Shown here: piece after piece, positions 1 to 7,860 of the stretch
Numbering within the stretch: the stretch's first letter is position 1
How the letters are laid out: the number at the start of each line of letters is the position of its first letter
Source: Clostridium gelidum
Lineage (GTDB): Bacteria; Bacillota; Clostridia; Clostridiales; Clostridiaceae
Reading direction: 5' to 3'
DNA: 64,000 nucleotides
Assembly (NCBI RefSeq): GCF_019977655.1
Contig: NZ_AP024849.1
Coordinates: 2,637,001-2,701,000 of the forward strand
Notes under the pieces: model-generated
Told to the model about the DNA's origin: nothing
The model's input: the letters and a program-made list of their open reading frames with translations, nothing else
Databases searched by the model: none
Made by a program: the position numbers and the translations under genes

Positions 1-56
1 ATATAGATAGTCAAGTTTGAAATAGATTTTATACTTTGAAAATATATATTAAATTA

Positions 57-126
57 GAAATAAGGGTCATAATTTGTGATATGGTGAATTTTGAGCAAAC
101 CGTAACAAATGTATGACCCTTATTTC
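57..126. repeat. 15-bp perfect inverted repeat with 40-nt spacer
   Basis: Arms 57-71 (GAAATAAGGGTCATA) and 112-126 are exact reverse complements. There is no T-run after the right arm, so it is not a typical terminator of a plus-strand gene. It lies in the first 371 bases, which otherwise hold no gene. It could be the end of an upstream gene outside the window, an operator pair, or a small mobile-element end. Confidence 0.6.
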
Positions 127-330
127 AGTGATCTATCAGATATCATTGCGTGATAAACATCAGCAATACGTACAATTACAGAATTCTTTTATTTATAGAT
201 ATTATGCACAATCAAAATATATTTATTTTAGTATGATTAATAATAAGGAAGACATGCAAAAAATAAATTACTTATGGAAAAGTAGATAAACATTTTAAAT
301 TCATGATATAATCATTTCGCACTATTACAT

Positions 331-352
331 AAGGCACAATCAAAAAAATAAT
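331..352. repeat. Fragment of palindromic repeat (left half)
   Basis: The run ATAAGGCACAATC followed by an A-run and TAA closely matches the left half of the complete hairpin at 44881-44952 (AAGGCACTATC, A-run, TAACAAGTC). Only the left half is kept here, just upstream of the ribosome binding site of the 45-aa gene. I infer a truncated copy of a short palindromic repeat family. Confidence 0.4.
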
Positions 353-371
353 TTTAAGCGGAGGAAGAAAT

Positions 372-509
372 ATGAACGATAAAAATATAGAAATGATGAA
401 AAAGCTCATAGAAGAAAAGAAACAAAAAGGAAAGAATACTAAAAATAATGAAAAACCTAAAAAGGTTATAGGTAAAATGTTATTGCATAGTGGAAGAACA
501 ACACAATAA
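372..509 (+). CDS. Small lysine-rich hypothetical protein (45 aa)
   Basis: A 45-aa ORF beginning MNDKNIEMMKKLIEEKKQKG, with GCGGAGGAAG placed correctly upstream of the ATG. It is very basic, has no cysteine and no membrane segment, and its first half is a predicted charged helix. The protein at 2445-2624 shares almost the same first 20 residues and a similar leader, so the two are paralogs, which supports that both are real genes. The C-terminal part (KVIGKMLLHSGRTTQ) differs. A TATAAT-like -10 lies at about 305-310. I do not recognise a named family and propose no function. Confidence 0.65.
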   Translation: MNDKNIEMMKKLIEEKKQKGKNTKNNEKPKKVIGKMLLHSGRTTQ

Positions 510-589
510 AACAAAAGATATGTGTGTTGTAAAAATAATGTACACTGAAATATATGACTACTTATTTTTTTATTTAAATATTCTTAAAA

Positions 590-621
590 AAATTGACTTG
601 TTAATTATAACAAGTCAATTT
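590..621 (-). terminator. Intrinsic terminator of the 691-1191 membrane-protein gene
   Basis: A 14-bp perfect stem (arms 590-603 and 608-621) with an ATTA loop. Read on the minus strand it is followed directly by a T-run, so it fits termination of the minus-strand gene ending at 691. Confidence 0.75.
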
Positions 622-667
622 AATATCATTTATGATTAATACATATGTATTAATCATAAATGATATT
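622..667. repeat. 46-bp perfect palindrome with no loop
   Basis: Positions 622-644 (AATATCATTTATGATTAATACAT) and 645-667 are exact reverse complements with no spacer. It abuts the terminator stem at 590-621 and ends 23 bases from the stop codon of the minus-strand gene at 691. A loopless palindrome of this length is long for bacterial DNA and is not a normal terminator. Confidence 0.85.
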
Positions 668-690
668 ATCTGAAATATAAAAAGTTGATT

Positions 691-1191
691 TTAAAAATTG
701 CCACCTCTAGCAGCTATTGCTAGTTCTATAATAGTAAAAATAAGTGCATAGTTAATTATAGTAATAACAATACAAATTAAAAGTTTTGGAATAAACTTCA
801 TTTTAGCGGAAATACTAGTTCTTATAGATATAGTAACTCCTAAAAATGCTAATAGGAAAGGAAGAGCTCCTCCACCGATAATTACTAATCCATTTAATAT
901 AATAAAAATCCATGCCCATTTAGGCATAGAGGCAACTGGCACATAATCATTGCCGGAATCAATGTATTTGCCATCAAGAGCTACATCAATTTTATTTCCA
1001 ATAATAACCAAAATGGCATTTTTTGAACCTAATAGAAAATGTGTTTCACTTGTAGTACCCAGTGTTTTTGATTTTTGAAGCGGAATATCTTGTCCATTTA
1101 CTCGTAAGCCTCTTGAAAAGATTTTTCTGTAAAATTCAACATTATATTCAATACCATCCACAGTTAATTCCCAATTTTTTGTTTTTGCCAT
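691..1191 (-). CDS. Hypothetical membrane protein with soluble N-terminal domain
   Basis: 166 aa. Residues 1-85 are hydrophilic and beta-rich (starting MAKTKNWELTVDGIEYNVEF) and look like a compact sandwich-type domain. Residues about 90-160 contain two to three hydrophobic segments (WAWIFIILNGLVIIGGGALP and LLICIVITIINYALIFTII). A purine-rich AGGGGGT on the minus strand precedes the ATG, and a terminator follows at 590-621. It is a single-gene unit divergent from rnz. I do not recognise a named family; a small membrane-anchored protein is as far as the sequence goes. Confidence 0.7.
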   Translation of the reverse strand: MAKTKNWELTVDGIEYNVEFYRKIFSRGLRVNGQDIPLQKSKTLGTTSETHFLLGSKNAILVIIGNKIDVALDGKYIDSGNDYVPVASMPKWAWIFIILNGLVIIGGGALPFLLAFLGVTISIRTSISAKMKFIPKLLICIVITIINYALIFTIIELAIAARGGNF

Positions 1192-1379
1192 GAAATTAAA
1201 CCCCCTAAATTAAATTACTGCAATATTATAACATAATATGGGGTTATTACAATAAATTTATAAAATAGAGAATTATGTTACAATGATAATGAAAAATGTA
1301 TATTATTGATGAATAAGATTAAATTATGATTAGAAATATCTAAGTGCAACAAATAATTGTAAGAAAGGAGTATTAAGTA

Positions 1380-2306
1380 ATGGTTGATTTGCTGTTATTG
1401 GGATGTGGAGGCGGAATGCCTATGCCAAATCGTTTTTTATCAGCTGTGTTATTAAGTTATAATGGAAGAAAGATACTTATTGATTGTGGAGAAGGAACAC
1501 AAGTATCTATGAGAATGGCAAATGCAGGATTTAAAACTATAGATATTATTTGCATTACACACATTCATGGTGATCATATTGTAGGGCTTCCAGGATTACT
1601 TGGAACTATAGGAAATAGTGGGAGAACAGAAGCTCTTACAATAATAGGACCAGAGGGGATAGAGGATACTGTTAATAAATTGAGAGTAATTGCAAATTGG
1701 TTACCTTATGAGATTAACATAATAGAAAATCCCAAAGAACCTTTTGAGATACATAATGAATATGTGAATTGGAATACAAAAATATTAACTTTAGAATTAG
1801 ATCATTCTACGCCTTGTATAGGATATAGTTTCGATTTTCAAAGGCAACCTAAATTTGATGTAGATAAAGCTATTAAAAATAACGTGCCTAAAATTTTATG
1901 GAGCAGATTACAAAAGAATGAAAAAAAGATTGTTTTTGAAGGTATAGAATATTTAGATAATATGGTTATGGGAAAGGCACGAAAAGGTATAAAAATAAGT
2001 ATGACAACAGATACAAGACCAATTGAAGCAATTAATAAATTTATTAAAAATAGTGATTATTTTATATGTGAAGGAACTTATGGAAATGATGATGATTTAC
2101 CTAAGGCAATAAAAAATAAACATATGACTTTTAGAGAAGCCGCAACCATGGCTCAAAATGCAAAAGTTAAAAATTTACTATTAACACATTTTAGTACTGC
2201 TATGAATGATCCAGAAGTATATTTAGATAATTCAAAAGAAGTATTTAATAATACTATAATTGGTTTTGATAGATATAATGTAACTTTAAATTTTCAAGAT
2301 GATTAA
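1380..2306 (+). CDS. rnz: Ribonuclease Z (tRNA 3' processing endonuclease)
   Basis: 308 aa, the usual length of the short bacterial RNase Z form (ElaC/Rnz). The metallo-beta-lactamase zinc motif HxHxDH is seen as HIHGDH at residues 61-66. Upstream GCGGGMP and IDCGEGTQ, and downstream LDHSTPCIGY, are typical of the tRNase Z branch; near the C-terminus LLLTHFS supplies a further ligand histidine. RNase Z cleaves the 3' trailer from tRNA precursors lacking an encoded CCA. AGAAAGGAG lies at 1363-1371. It is monocistronic, with an imperfect hairpin downstream at 2341-2382. Confidence 0.95.
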   Translation: MVDLLLLGCGGGMPMPNRFLSAVLLSYNGRKILIDCGEGTQVSMRMANAGFKTIDIICITHIHGDHIVGLPGLLGTIGNSGRTEALTIIGPEGIEDTVNKLRVIANWLPYEINIIENPKEPFEIHNEYVNWNTKILTLELDHSTPCIGYSFDFQRQPKFDVDKAIKNNVPKILWSRLQKNEKKIVFEGIEYLDNMVMGKARKGIKISMTTDTRPIEAINKFIKNSDYFICEGTYGNDDDLPKAIKNKHMTFREAATMAQNAKVKNLLLTHFSTAMNDPEVYLDNSKEVFNNTIIGFDRYNVTLNFQDD

Positions 2307-2340
2307 TTATGGTAATATGATACGATTGATGAAAGGAAAA

Positions 2341-2382
2341 ATTGTGAATTATAGACTATAAGATGATAAATAAATTCACAAT
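2341..2382. repeat. 10-bp inverted repeat downstream of rnz
   Basis: Arms ATTGTGAATT (2341-2350) and its exact complement at 2373-2382, with a 22-nt loop. There is no clear T-run, so it is a weak terminator candidate or an operator-like site ahead of the 59-aa gene. Confidence 0.35.
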
Positions 2383-2444
2383 AAAGAATAGTTACAAAAA
2401 AAGCGTTAAAGCATAAAAAATAATTATAAGTGGGGGATATATAA

Positions 2445-2624
2445 ATGAATGAAAAGAATATAGAAATGATGAAAAAGTTAATAGAAGAAAAAAAACAAAA
2501 AGGAAATAATTCTAAAAACAATAAAAAAGCTGATAAAATTATAGGGAGAGCATCAAAAGTTATGGGAAGGGAAGCTTCAAAAGGCGTTAAAGTTGGAAAT
2601 GGTGGAGGACTATTTGATAAGTAG
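2445..2624 (+). CDS. Small lysine/glycine-rich hypothetical protein (59 aa), paralog of 372-509
   Basis: 59 aa beginning MNEKNIEMMKKLIEEKKQKG, with TGGGGGAT as ribosome binding site. The first 20 residues differ from those of the 45-aa protein at 372-509 by one D/E substitution. The longer C-terminus (KKADKIIGRASKVMGREASK, then a GNGGG stretch) is basic and glycine-rich, which could suit nucleic acid or surface binding, but that is only inference. Both copies have an A-rich leader resembling AAAAATAATT-TAAG before the SD. No named family is recognised. Confidence 0.7.
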   Translation: MNEKNIEMMKKLIEEKKQKGNNSKNNKKADKIIGRASKVMGREASKGVKVGNGGGLFDK

Positions 2625-2690
2625 TAATTTCACTTTAGTTTTTACCCCAAAAGTTATAAAAATTTGTAAGAAAGAAGATTGATTAATAAT

Positions 2691-3158
2691 ATGGGATACA
2701 ATGTATTAGACATTATTAATAAAGCTATAGATATTCAAAACAGGAGAAAAATCATACTTAAAAGGGTTGTATCAGAAAATAAAGCAAAAGCAAATATAAT
2801 TTTAATGTCCAAAGTACTATGTAATCAAATAGATGAAATAATCAGGTATTATCATGAGCTTGAAGATGAAATAAGAGATACTGAATTTGAAGAAATAGAT
2901 ATAATAATATATGATAAGATATCTTTTTTAATAAATGAATTTAATATTAAAATATATCATTCAGATATAGAAAATGGTAAAGATTATTTGAAATTTTCAC
3001 TAAATTTAGCTAAAGACACATATTCTTTGTTTATTGATATACAAGGTAGATTAGTTAAAAATATAAATGATACAAGTACAAAAACATATGATATATTATC
3101 AAAAATAATTAATAATATAAAAAAGCAAATCCGAACTATTGAAAAAACTATATCTTAG
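2691..3158 (+). CDS. Hypothetical alpha-helical cytoplasmic protein
   Basis: 155 aa from the ATG at 2691. A TTG at 2679 would also be in frame, but AGAAAGAAG ends right against it, so the ATG is preferred. The protein is charged and mostly helical (for example NKAIDIQNRRKIILKRVVSE), with no signal peptide, membrane segment or cysteine cluster apart from one Cys. It precedes the FapA-like gene by about 150 bases, with a promoter-like TATAAT at 3276-3281 in between, so the two are probably separate units. No named family is recognised. Confidence 0.6.
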   Translation: MGYNVLDIINKAIDIQNRRKIILKRVVSENKAKANIILMSKVLCNQIDEIIRYYHELEDEIRDTEFEEIDIIIYDKISFLINEFNIKIYHSDIENGKDYLKFSLNLAKDTYSLFIDIQGRLVKNINDTSTKTYDILSKIINNIKKQIRTIEKTIS

Positions 3159-3314
3159 TAAATAAAAATCTATATGTTTTATTGAAAAGCTTATTTTGAT
3201 AATGAATAAGCTTTTGTTTTTGTAAAAAAATGGAGTTAGATGTAGAATAAAGTATTAAATGTAATCGTTTAATGATATAATAGAGGAAATAACAATTATA
3301 AGGGGTTGATAATT

Positions 3315-5267
3315 ATGATGATGATGAATTTAATGTTTTCAGGAAAATCTTTAGATGAATGTTTAGAAAATGCGTCTAAAGAATTAAATGTTACAAAAGA
3401 TAAAATAGATTATAAAATAATAAAAGAGAAAGATTCATTAATGGGTAAAAAAGTTCAAATAGAAGTTATTGGAACTGAAATAGATTCATCAAATTCTAAT
3501 GACTCTTTAGATGATGAAGTGAATCAAATAGGAGCAAGAGTTGAAAATGGGAAAATAATAGTTACTGAAAATTTAAAACAGGAAAATTCGGAATCTATAA
3601 CAATTAAACCTTGCACCGGAATTAAGATTTTCATTAATGGAAATTGCTGTAGTGAAAATATGAAATATCCTATAACTGAATATGATAAAATTGAATATGA
3701 AAGTGATAAAACAGAATGTTCTAGGAATGTTACAGTTTCCATTTCAAAAGATAAAATGGAAGGCTATATATGTATAGAATATATACCTGAATACACATAT
3801 AAACTTAAGGATAAACCAACATATAGAAATTTAGCTCTTAAAGCTATAAAAATTCCAGGTGAATATCCTAAAAAATACACAGTTACGGAAATTAAAGAAC
3901 TATTGCGAATAAATAAAATTACTGACGGAATAATATATCAAAAGCTTATAGAAACTTGTGTCTTAGGTGGAAATGAAAATGTTTTAATAGCTAAAGGGAC
4001 GATTGCTATAGATGACACTATAAGTGAAGTGAAAATATTATTTGATATTGGAGAAAAAAACATTATAGATGTAAATTCAAAAGAAAATATAGATTACAAA
4101 AATATAAACTATATTTCTAATATAGAAGAAGGTCAAGTTCTCGCTGAAATAATACCAGGAGTAATTGGACAAGATGGTAAAAATGTATGTGGTGAAATTT
4201 TGAAGAAAAAAGCTATTAGAAATAGACCAATAAAAATAGGCGAAGGATGCAAAATTGAAGGAAATAAAATAATTGCAACTAAAACAGGTAGACCATCTTC
4301 AAAAAATGGAGTTATATGTGTAAATAATATGTATAAAATTCAAGATGTTGATATGAAATCTGGTAATATATATTTTGTTGGAGATGTTAATATTTCAGGG
4401 AACGTTAAAGAGGGGATGACTGTTAAATCTGGTAGGTTATTAACCATTGGAAAGAATGTTGATGTAGCAACAATTATAGCAAGAGATGGAATTAATATAA
4501 GGGGAAATGCAATAAAATCAACAATTTTAACAGGACAAGTTGATATGGAAAAGAAATTATACCTAGACAAGTTAAATGAATATAAAGATAATATTGTTAA
4601 ACTTATTAGTGCAGTTGATAAATTAAATGAGTCTAGCAAGGGTTCTAGAAAGATTTCTGAATTAGTGAAAATTCTAATTGAAAGTAGATATAAAAATATA
4701 CCAAAGCTTTCATTAGGAATAATAACACATAATATTTGTATAGATAGTGAAAGTAGTGAATTAGCTGATTTTATAAGAAATAAAATGATGGGGTTAAATA
4801 TATTAAAAATAAGTTCTTTAAATGATTTGGAAATTCTTAAGGAATTAATAGAGAATGAAATAGATTTGTTGGAAGATAATTTGATAATTTCAGCAGATAT
4901 TAACTTGCCATATTGCCAGGATTCTATAGTAAAAGCTACAGGAAGTATAATTATAAGCGATAAAGGAGAATATGTTTCTACTTTAACAGCATTTAAAGAT
5001 ATAATTTTTATAAGAGCTGATGCAGTTGCAAGAGGTGGAACAATATCCGCAAGAGGTAATATAAAACTTGGAACAGTAGGAAGTCCTGCTGGAGTAACTA
5101 CCAAATTAGAAGTTTTAAAAGATGGAGTAATAACTGCAAATATAGCATATAGTAACACAATTTTCTGCTTTGGGAATAGATGCAAGACATTAGATACTCC
5201 AGGTAAAAATGTAAAAGCTTATATGAAAGAGGATGGAGAAATCGTAATTAATAAGTTTGTGCTATAA
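3315..5267 (+). CDS. FapA/DUF342 family protein with Jag-N-like domain
   Basis: 650 aa. A TTG at 3306 overlaps the AGGGG, so the ATG at 3315 (in a run of ATGs) is preferred. Residues about 5-55 (FSGKSLDECLENASKELNVT through GKKVQIEVI) match the Jag/KhpB N-terminal domain. The central and C-terminal parts carry the glycine-rich beta-helix repeats of DUF342 (for example GDVNISGNVKEGMTVKSG and ARGGTISARGNIKLGTVGSP), interrupted by a helical insert around 410-520. FapA proteins affect flagellar assembly or cell-surface localisation in some bacteria; in clostridia the role is unclear and no flagellar genes are nearby. A terminator follows at 5311-5360. Confidence 0.85.
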   Translation: MMMMNLMFSGKSLDECLENASKELNVTKDKIDYKIIKEKDSLMGKKVQIEVIGTEIDSSNSNDSLDDEVNQIGARVENGKIIVTENLKQENSESITIKPCTGIKIFINGNCCSENMKYPITEYDKIEYESDKTECSRNVTVSISKDKMEGYICIEYIPEYTYKLKDKPTYRNLALKAIKIPGEYPKKYTVTEIKELLRINKITDGIIYQKLIETCVLGGNENVLIAKGTIAIDDTISEVKILFDIGEKNIIDVNSKENIDYKNINYISNIEEGQVLAEIIPGVIGQDGKNVCGEILKKKAIRNRPIKIGEGCKIEGNKIIATKTGRPSSKNGVICVNNMYKIQDVDMKSGNIYFVGDVNISGNVKEGMTVKSGRLLTIGKNVDVATIIARDGINIRGNAIKSTILTGQVDMEKKLYLDKLNEYKDNIVKLISAVDKLNESSKGSRKISELVKILIESRYKNIPKLSLGIITHNICIDSESSELADFIRNKMMGLNILKISSLNDLEILKELIENEIDLLEDNLIISADINLPYCQDSIVKATGSIIISDKGEYVSTLTAFKDIIFIRADAVARGGTISARGNIKLGTVGSPAGVTTKLEVLKDGVITANIAYSNTIFCFGNRCKTLDTPGKNVKAYMKEDGEIVINKFVL

Positions 5268-5310
5268 AGTGAAATAGAGGAAATAATATGTTTCAAAATA
5301 AAGTATAATG

Positions 5311-5360
5311 AAGACACGACTCACACTTAATTTGTTTATGTGTGGTCTTGTCTTATTTTT
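5311..5360 (+). terminator. Intrinsic terminator after the FapA-like gene
   Basis: Imperfect stem AAGACACGACTCACAC against GTGTGGTCTTGTCTT followed by TATTTTTATT. Confidence 0.8.
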
Positions 5361-5431
5361 ATTATAAAAATTAAATAATTTTATAAATATTTACATTTTT
5401 CATAATAGTGATATAATAAAATTAAGTTAAA

Positions 5432-5539
5432 TTTGTACTTGGAGTACAAAAATATGTTGATTGATATATATAGATTAATTTAAAATATATATGTTAAAAA
5501 AATGATTATTCATTTCATTAACAATTGTACATTGTTAAT
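5432..5539. promoter_or_regulatory. Two GTAC-centred inverted repeats upstream of the beta-helix gene
   Basis: TTTGTACT-TGG-AGTACAAA lies at 5432-5450, and ATTAACAA-TTGTACA-TTGTTAAT at 5517-5539. Both contain TTGTAC and sit in the 337-base gap before the hexapeptide-repeat gene. They are possible operators; no -35/-10 pair could be assigned with confidence beside them. A TATAAT-like box lies just upstream at about 5411-5416. Nothing else was seen in this gap. Confidence 0.4.
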
Positions 5540-5604
5540 TGCAACATATATAAGTAAAAAGTTTAATTAATATAAAAGATTATATATTTTAAGGAGGAAT
5601 TATT

Positions 5605-6231
5605 ATGAACAAATATACTTTAAGTGAAAAATTTATCGATGGAGATTCAGCCGGGAAAAGATTATATCAAATTATTGCTCTAAAAAGTTTTAGTGATATT
5701 GAAAAGGGAGAAGTTGGTGGATATGTTGAAGATATAAATAACTTATCTCAAGAGGGAAACTGCTGGATTTATGATGATGCAAAAGTGTTTGATGATGCAA
5801 AAGTTTCTCAAAATGCAGTTATAGCAGGAGAAGCAAAAATATCAGGAAAAGCTAGAATATATGATGACGCAATTGTAAGTGATAATGCTGAAATAGGTGA
5901 TAATGTAATTATATCAGGGAAAGCTAGTATATATGATAATGCAAAACTAATAGGTTATGCAAGAGTATGTGATAATGTACTTGTTTTTAATGAAGCTGTT
6001 GTAGGCGGTAATGTAATATTATCAGGGAATGCAAAAATATACGGATATGTAAGATTATTAGGGAATGTACATGTATGTGATGATGCAGTAGTATGTGATA
6101 CAGCTGTAATTTATGATAATGTAATAGTATCTCATAAGGGCAAAGTATGTGGAAATGCAGAATTAAATAATAATAGGAATGTATGTGACACAGAAGTGGT
6201 ATCTGGTGATGAAAAAAACATTTCTGCATAA
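5605..6231 (+). CDS. Left-handed beta-helix (hexapeptide repeat) protein
   Basis: 208 aa with AAGGAGGAATT ahead of the ATG. After an N-terminal cap of about 50 residues (with KGEVGGYVEDINNLSQEGN), residues 50-195 are near-perfect hexapeptide repeats of the type (A/V)-x-[I/V]-x-D-[N/D] (for example NAEIGDNVIISGKASIYDNA), about 20-24 rungs. This resembles phage- and bacteria-borne polymer-forming or transferase-hexapeptide proteins. No acyltransferase catalytic histidine motif is evident, so it may be structural rather than enzymatic. It is monocistronic, with unusual GTAC palindromes upstream. Confidence 0.75.
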   Translation: MNKYTLSEKFIDGDSAGKRLYQIIALKSFSDIEKGEVGGYVEDINNLSQEGNCWIYDDAKVFDDAKVSQNAVIAGEAKISGKARIYDDAIVSDNAEIGDNVIISGKASIYDNAKLIGYARVCDNVLVFNEAVVGGNVILSGNAKIYGYVRLLGNVHVCDDAVVCDTAVIYDNVIVSHKGKVCGNAELNNNRNVCDTEVVSGDEKNISA

Positions 6232-6313
6232 AAAAATTATAGTAGCAATATTAAATATTCATCATATTATAATAGGATAGTAATTTAAAAACTACTAACT
6301 TGGGGGGGAATAT

Positions 6314-6922
6314 ATGAAGTATGACAAAATAGAATTACCATACTCATACAATGCATTAGAACCATATATTGATGAAGAAACTGTAAATATACATTATAAT
6401 AAGCATTTACAAGGGTATGTAAATAAATTAAATACTGTTCTAGAAGGACATGAAAAATTTACAAAAGGAAAAACATTAGAAGAAATACTTTCAGATGTAA
6501 ATAAAATACCTAAGGGAATTAGGCAAGCTGTTATAAATCAAGGTGGTGGAGTAGCAAATCATAATTTGTATTTTTCTATTCTTAGTCCTCATCCGAAAAA
6601 ATGCCCTGAAGGAAAATTGTTAAAAGAAATAATAAAAACTTTTAAATCATTAGAGCTATTAGAAGAACAAGTAAGCGCGGCAGCTATAAATCAATTTGGT
6701 TCAGGATATGGATGGTTAGTTAAAGATAAACATGGAAAATTAAAAATCATGAGCACTTTAAATCAAGATACACCGCTTAGTTTTGGATTTATTCCCCTAA
6801 TAGCTATAGATATTTGGGAACATGCTTATTATTTGAAATATAAAAATTTACGAGCAGAATATGTTAAGAACATATGGAATATAATTGATTGGGGAAAAGT
6901 TGAAGAATATTATAAAAAATAG
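6314..6922 (+). CDS. Fe/Mn superoxide dismutase
   Basis: 202 aa, the standard length of the family. Metal ligands are visible as H27 (HYNKHL), H83 (ANHNLYF), and D166 and H170 (DIWEHAYY). The catalytic-site glutamine region GSGYGW is present. The enzyme dismutates superoxide to hydrogen peroxide and oxygen and protects an anaerobe during air exposure. TTGGGGGGGAA forms the SD. A perfect terminator follows, so the gene is monocistronic. Metal preference (Fe or Mn) cannot be fixed by reading alone. Confidence 0.93.
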   Translation: MKYDKIELPYSYNALEPYIDEETVNIHYNKHLQGYVNKLNTVLEGHEKFTKGKTLEEILSDVNKIPKGIRQAVINQGGGVANHNLYFSILSPHPKKCPEGKLLKEIIKTFKSLELLEEQVSAAAINQFGSGYGWLVKDKHGKLKIMSTLNQDTPLSFGFIPLIAIDIWEHAYYLKYKNLRAEYVKNIWNIIDWGKVEEYYKK

Positions 6923-6953
6923 TATATTTTTTAATATATCGTTGGAAAATGAT

Positions 6954-6992
6954 AAACAAGTATAGGTGGGATTATCCACCTATACTTGTTTT
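6954..6992 (+). terminator. Intrinsic terminator of the SOD gene
   Basis: 16-bp perfect stem (AAACAAGTATAGGTGG and its complement) with a 6-nt loop, followed by TTTTG. Confidence 0.9.
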
Positions 6993-7137
6993 GCTTAAAA
7001 GCTTTTACCTTTATATATAAATATAATGCATTACTTTGAACAATAAATTTAACTTCGTTGTGATTTATTTGATATAATAGATTAATATGATTTTTAGTAA
7101 ATTAATATCAAATTATTTTAGCAAGGGGAAATTACAT

Positions 7138-7782
7138 ATGGCAGAATTAAATAAAATATTGAAACCTAAATTAGAAAATTTATTGGAAGAAAATAAAGAT
7201 TTTAAGGATGAATTAATAAATGAAAGATATATATCAAATAGTTTAATTCAAAATATTAGCTTAGACTATATAAATGAAGAAAAAATAGAGATAAATGGTT
7301 GTCACTTTGTAAATGTTACATTTAACGAATGTTCTTTCAGAAATATAGATTTATTAGATGTAGTTTTTGAAAATTGTGATTTATCTAATATTGATTTTTC
7401 AGACTCAAGTATACATAGAGTTGAATTTAAAGGGTGTAAGCTTATAGGCACTAATTTTACTGAAGGTAATCTTCAAAATGTTCTTTTTGAAGAAGTTCTT
7501 GGAAGGTACTCGAATTTTGGATATTGTAAAATGAAGAATATAAATTTTAAAGAATGTAATATGAAAGGAACTATATTTTTAGAATGCAAATTTAATAAGG
7601 TAGCATTTAGAGAATGCGATATAAGTAGTTCTGAATTTACGAATACTCCTCTTAAACAAATAGATTTTACAGATAGTGATATATCTGAAATAGCATTAAC
7701 AGGAAGCGAATTAAAAGATGCTATAGTTTCACAACTTCAAGCAGTGGAACTTGCAAGACTTCTTGGTGTTATAATTAAATAG
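7138..7782 (+). CDS. Pentapeptide-repeat protein
   Basis: 214 aa from the ATG at 7138, chosen because AAGGGGAAATT lies just upstream; the in-frame ATG at 7087 lies only about 9 bases after a TATAAT at 7073-7078 and has no SD. Residues 50-195 hold pentapeptide repeats A/C-(D/N)-[L/F]-x-x, for example FENCDLSNIDFSDSSIHRVE and FKECNMKGTIF, interleaved with cysteine-containing variants. Such proteins form right-handed quadrilateral beta-helices; some mimic DNA and protect gyrase from quinolones (Qnr), but most are of unknown role and no such claim is made. The last 20 residues form a helix. Confidence 0.85.
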   Translation: MAELNKILKPKLENLLEENKDFKDELINERYISNSLIQNISLDYINEEKIEINGCHFVNVTFNECSFRNIDLLDVVFENCDLSNIDFSDSSIHRVEFKGCKLIGTNFTEGNLQNVLFEEVLGRYSNFGYCKMKNINFKECNMKGTIFLECKFNKVAFRECDISSSEFTNTPLKQIDFTDSDISEIALTGSELKDAIVSQLQAVELARLLGVIIK

Positions 7783-7798
7783 TTATATTTAACAACTA

Positions 7799-7826
7799 TT
7801 GATAAACATACCAAGAATGATATAAT
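7799..7826 (+). promoter_or_regulatory. Putative sigma-A promoter of the degV-family gene
   Basis: TTGATA (7799-7804), 16-base spacer, TATAAT (7821-7826), 34 bases before the ATG. Confidence 0.7.
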
Positions 7827-7860
7827 GATTATAAGATAATTTTATGTAGGAGGGACTACA

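Noticed and set aside
272..514. 80-aa minus-strand hydrophobic ORF
   Set aside because: It is the antisense of the 45-aa gene at 372-509; the similar minus ORF at 2303-2521 mirrors the 59-aa paralog, so both are shadows of lysine-rich coding sequence.
4340..5185. 281-aa minus-strand ORF inside the FapA-like gene
   Set aside because: Long open antisense frame, but the plus strand has SD, family motifs and terminator; the antisense has none.
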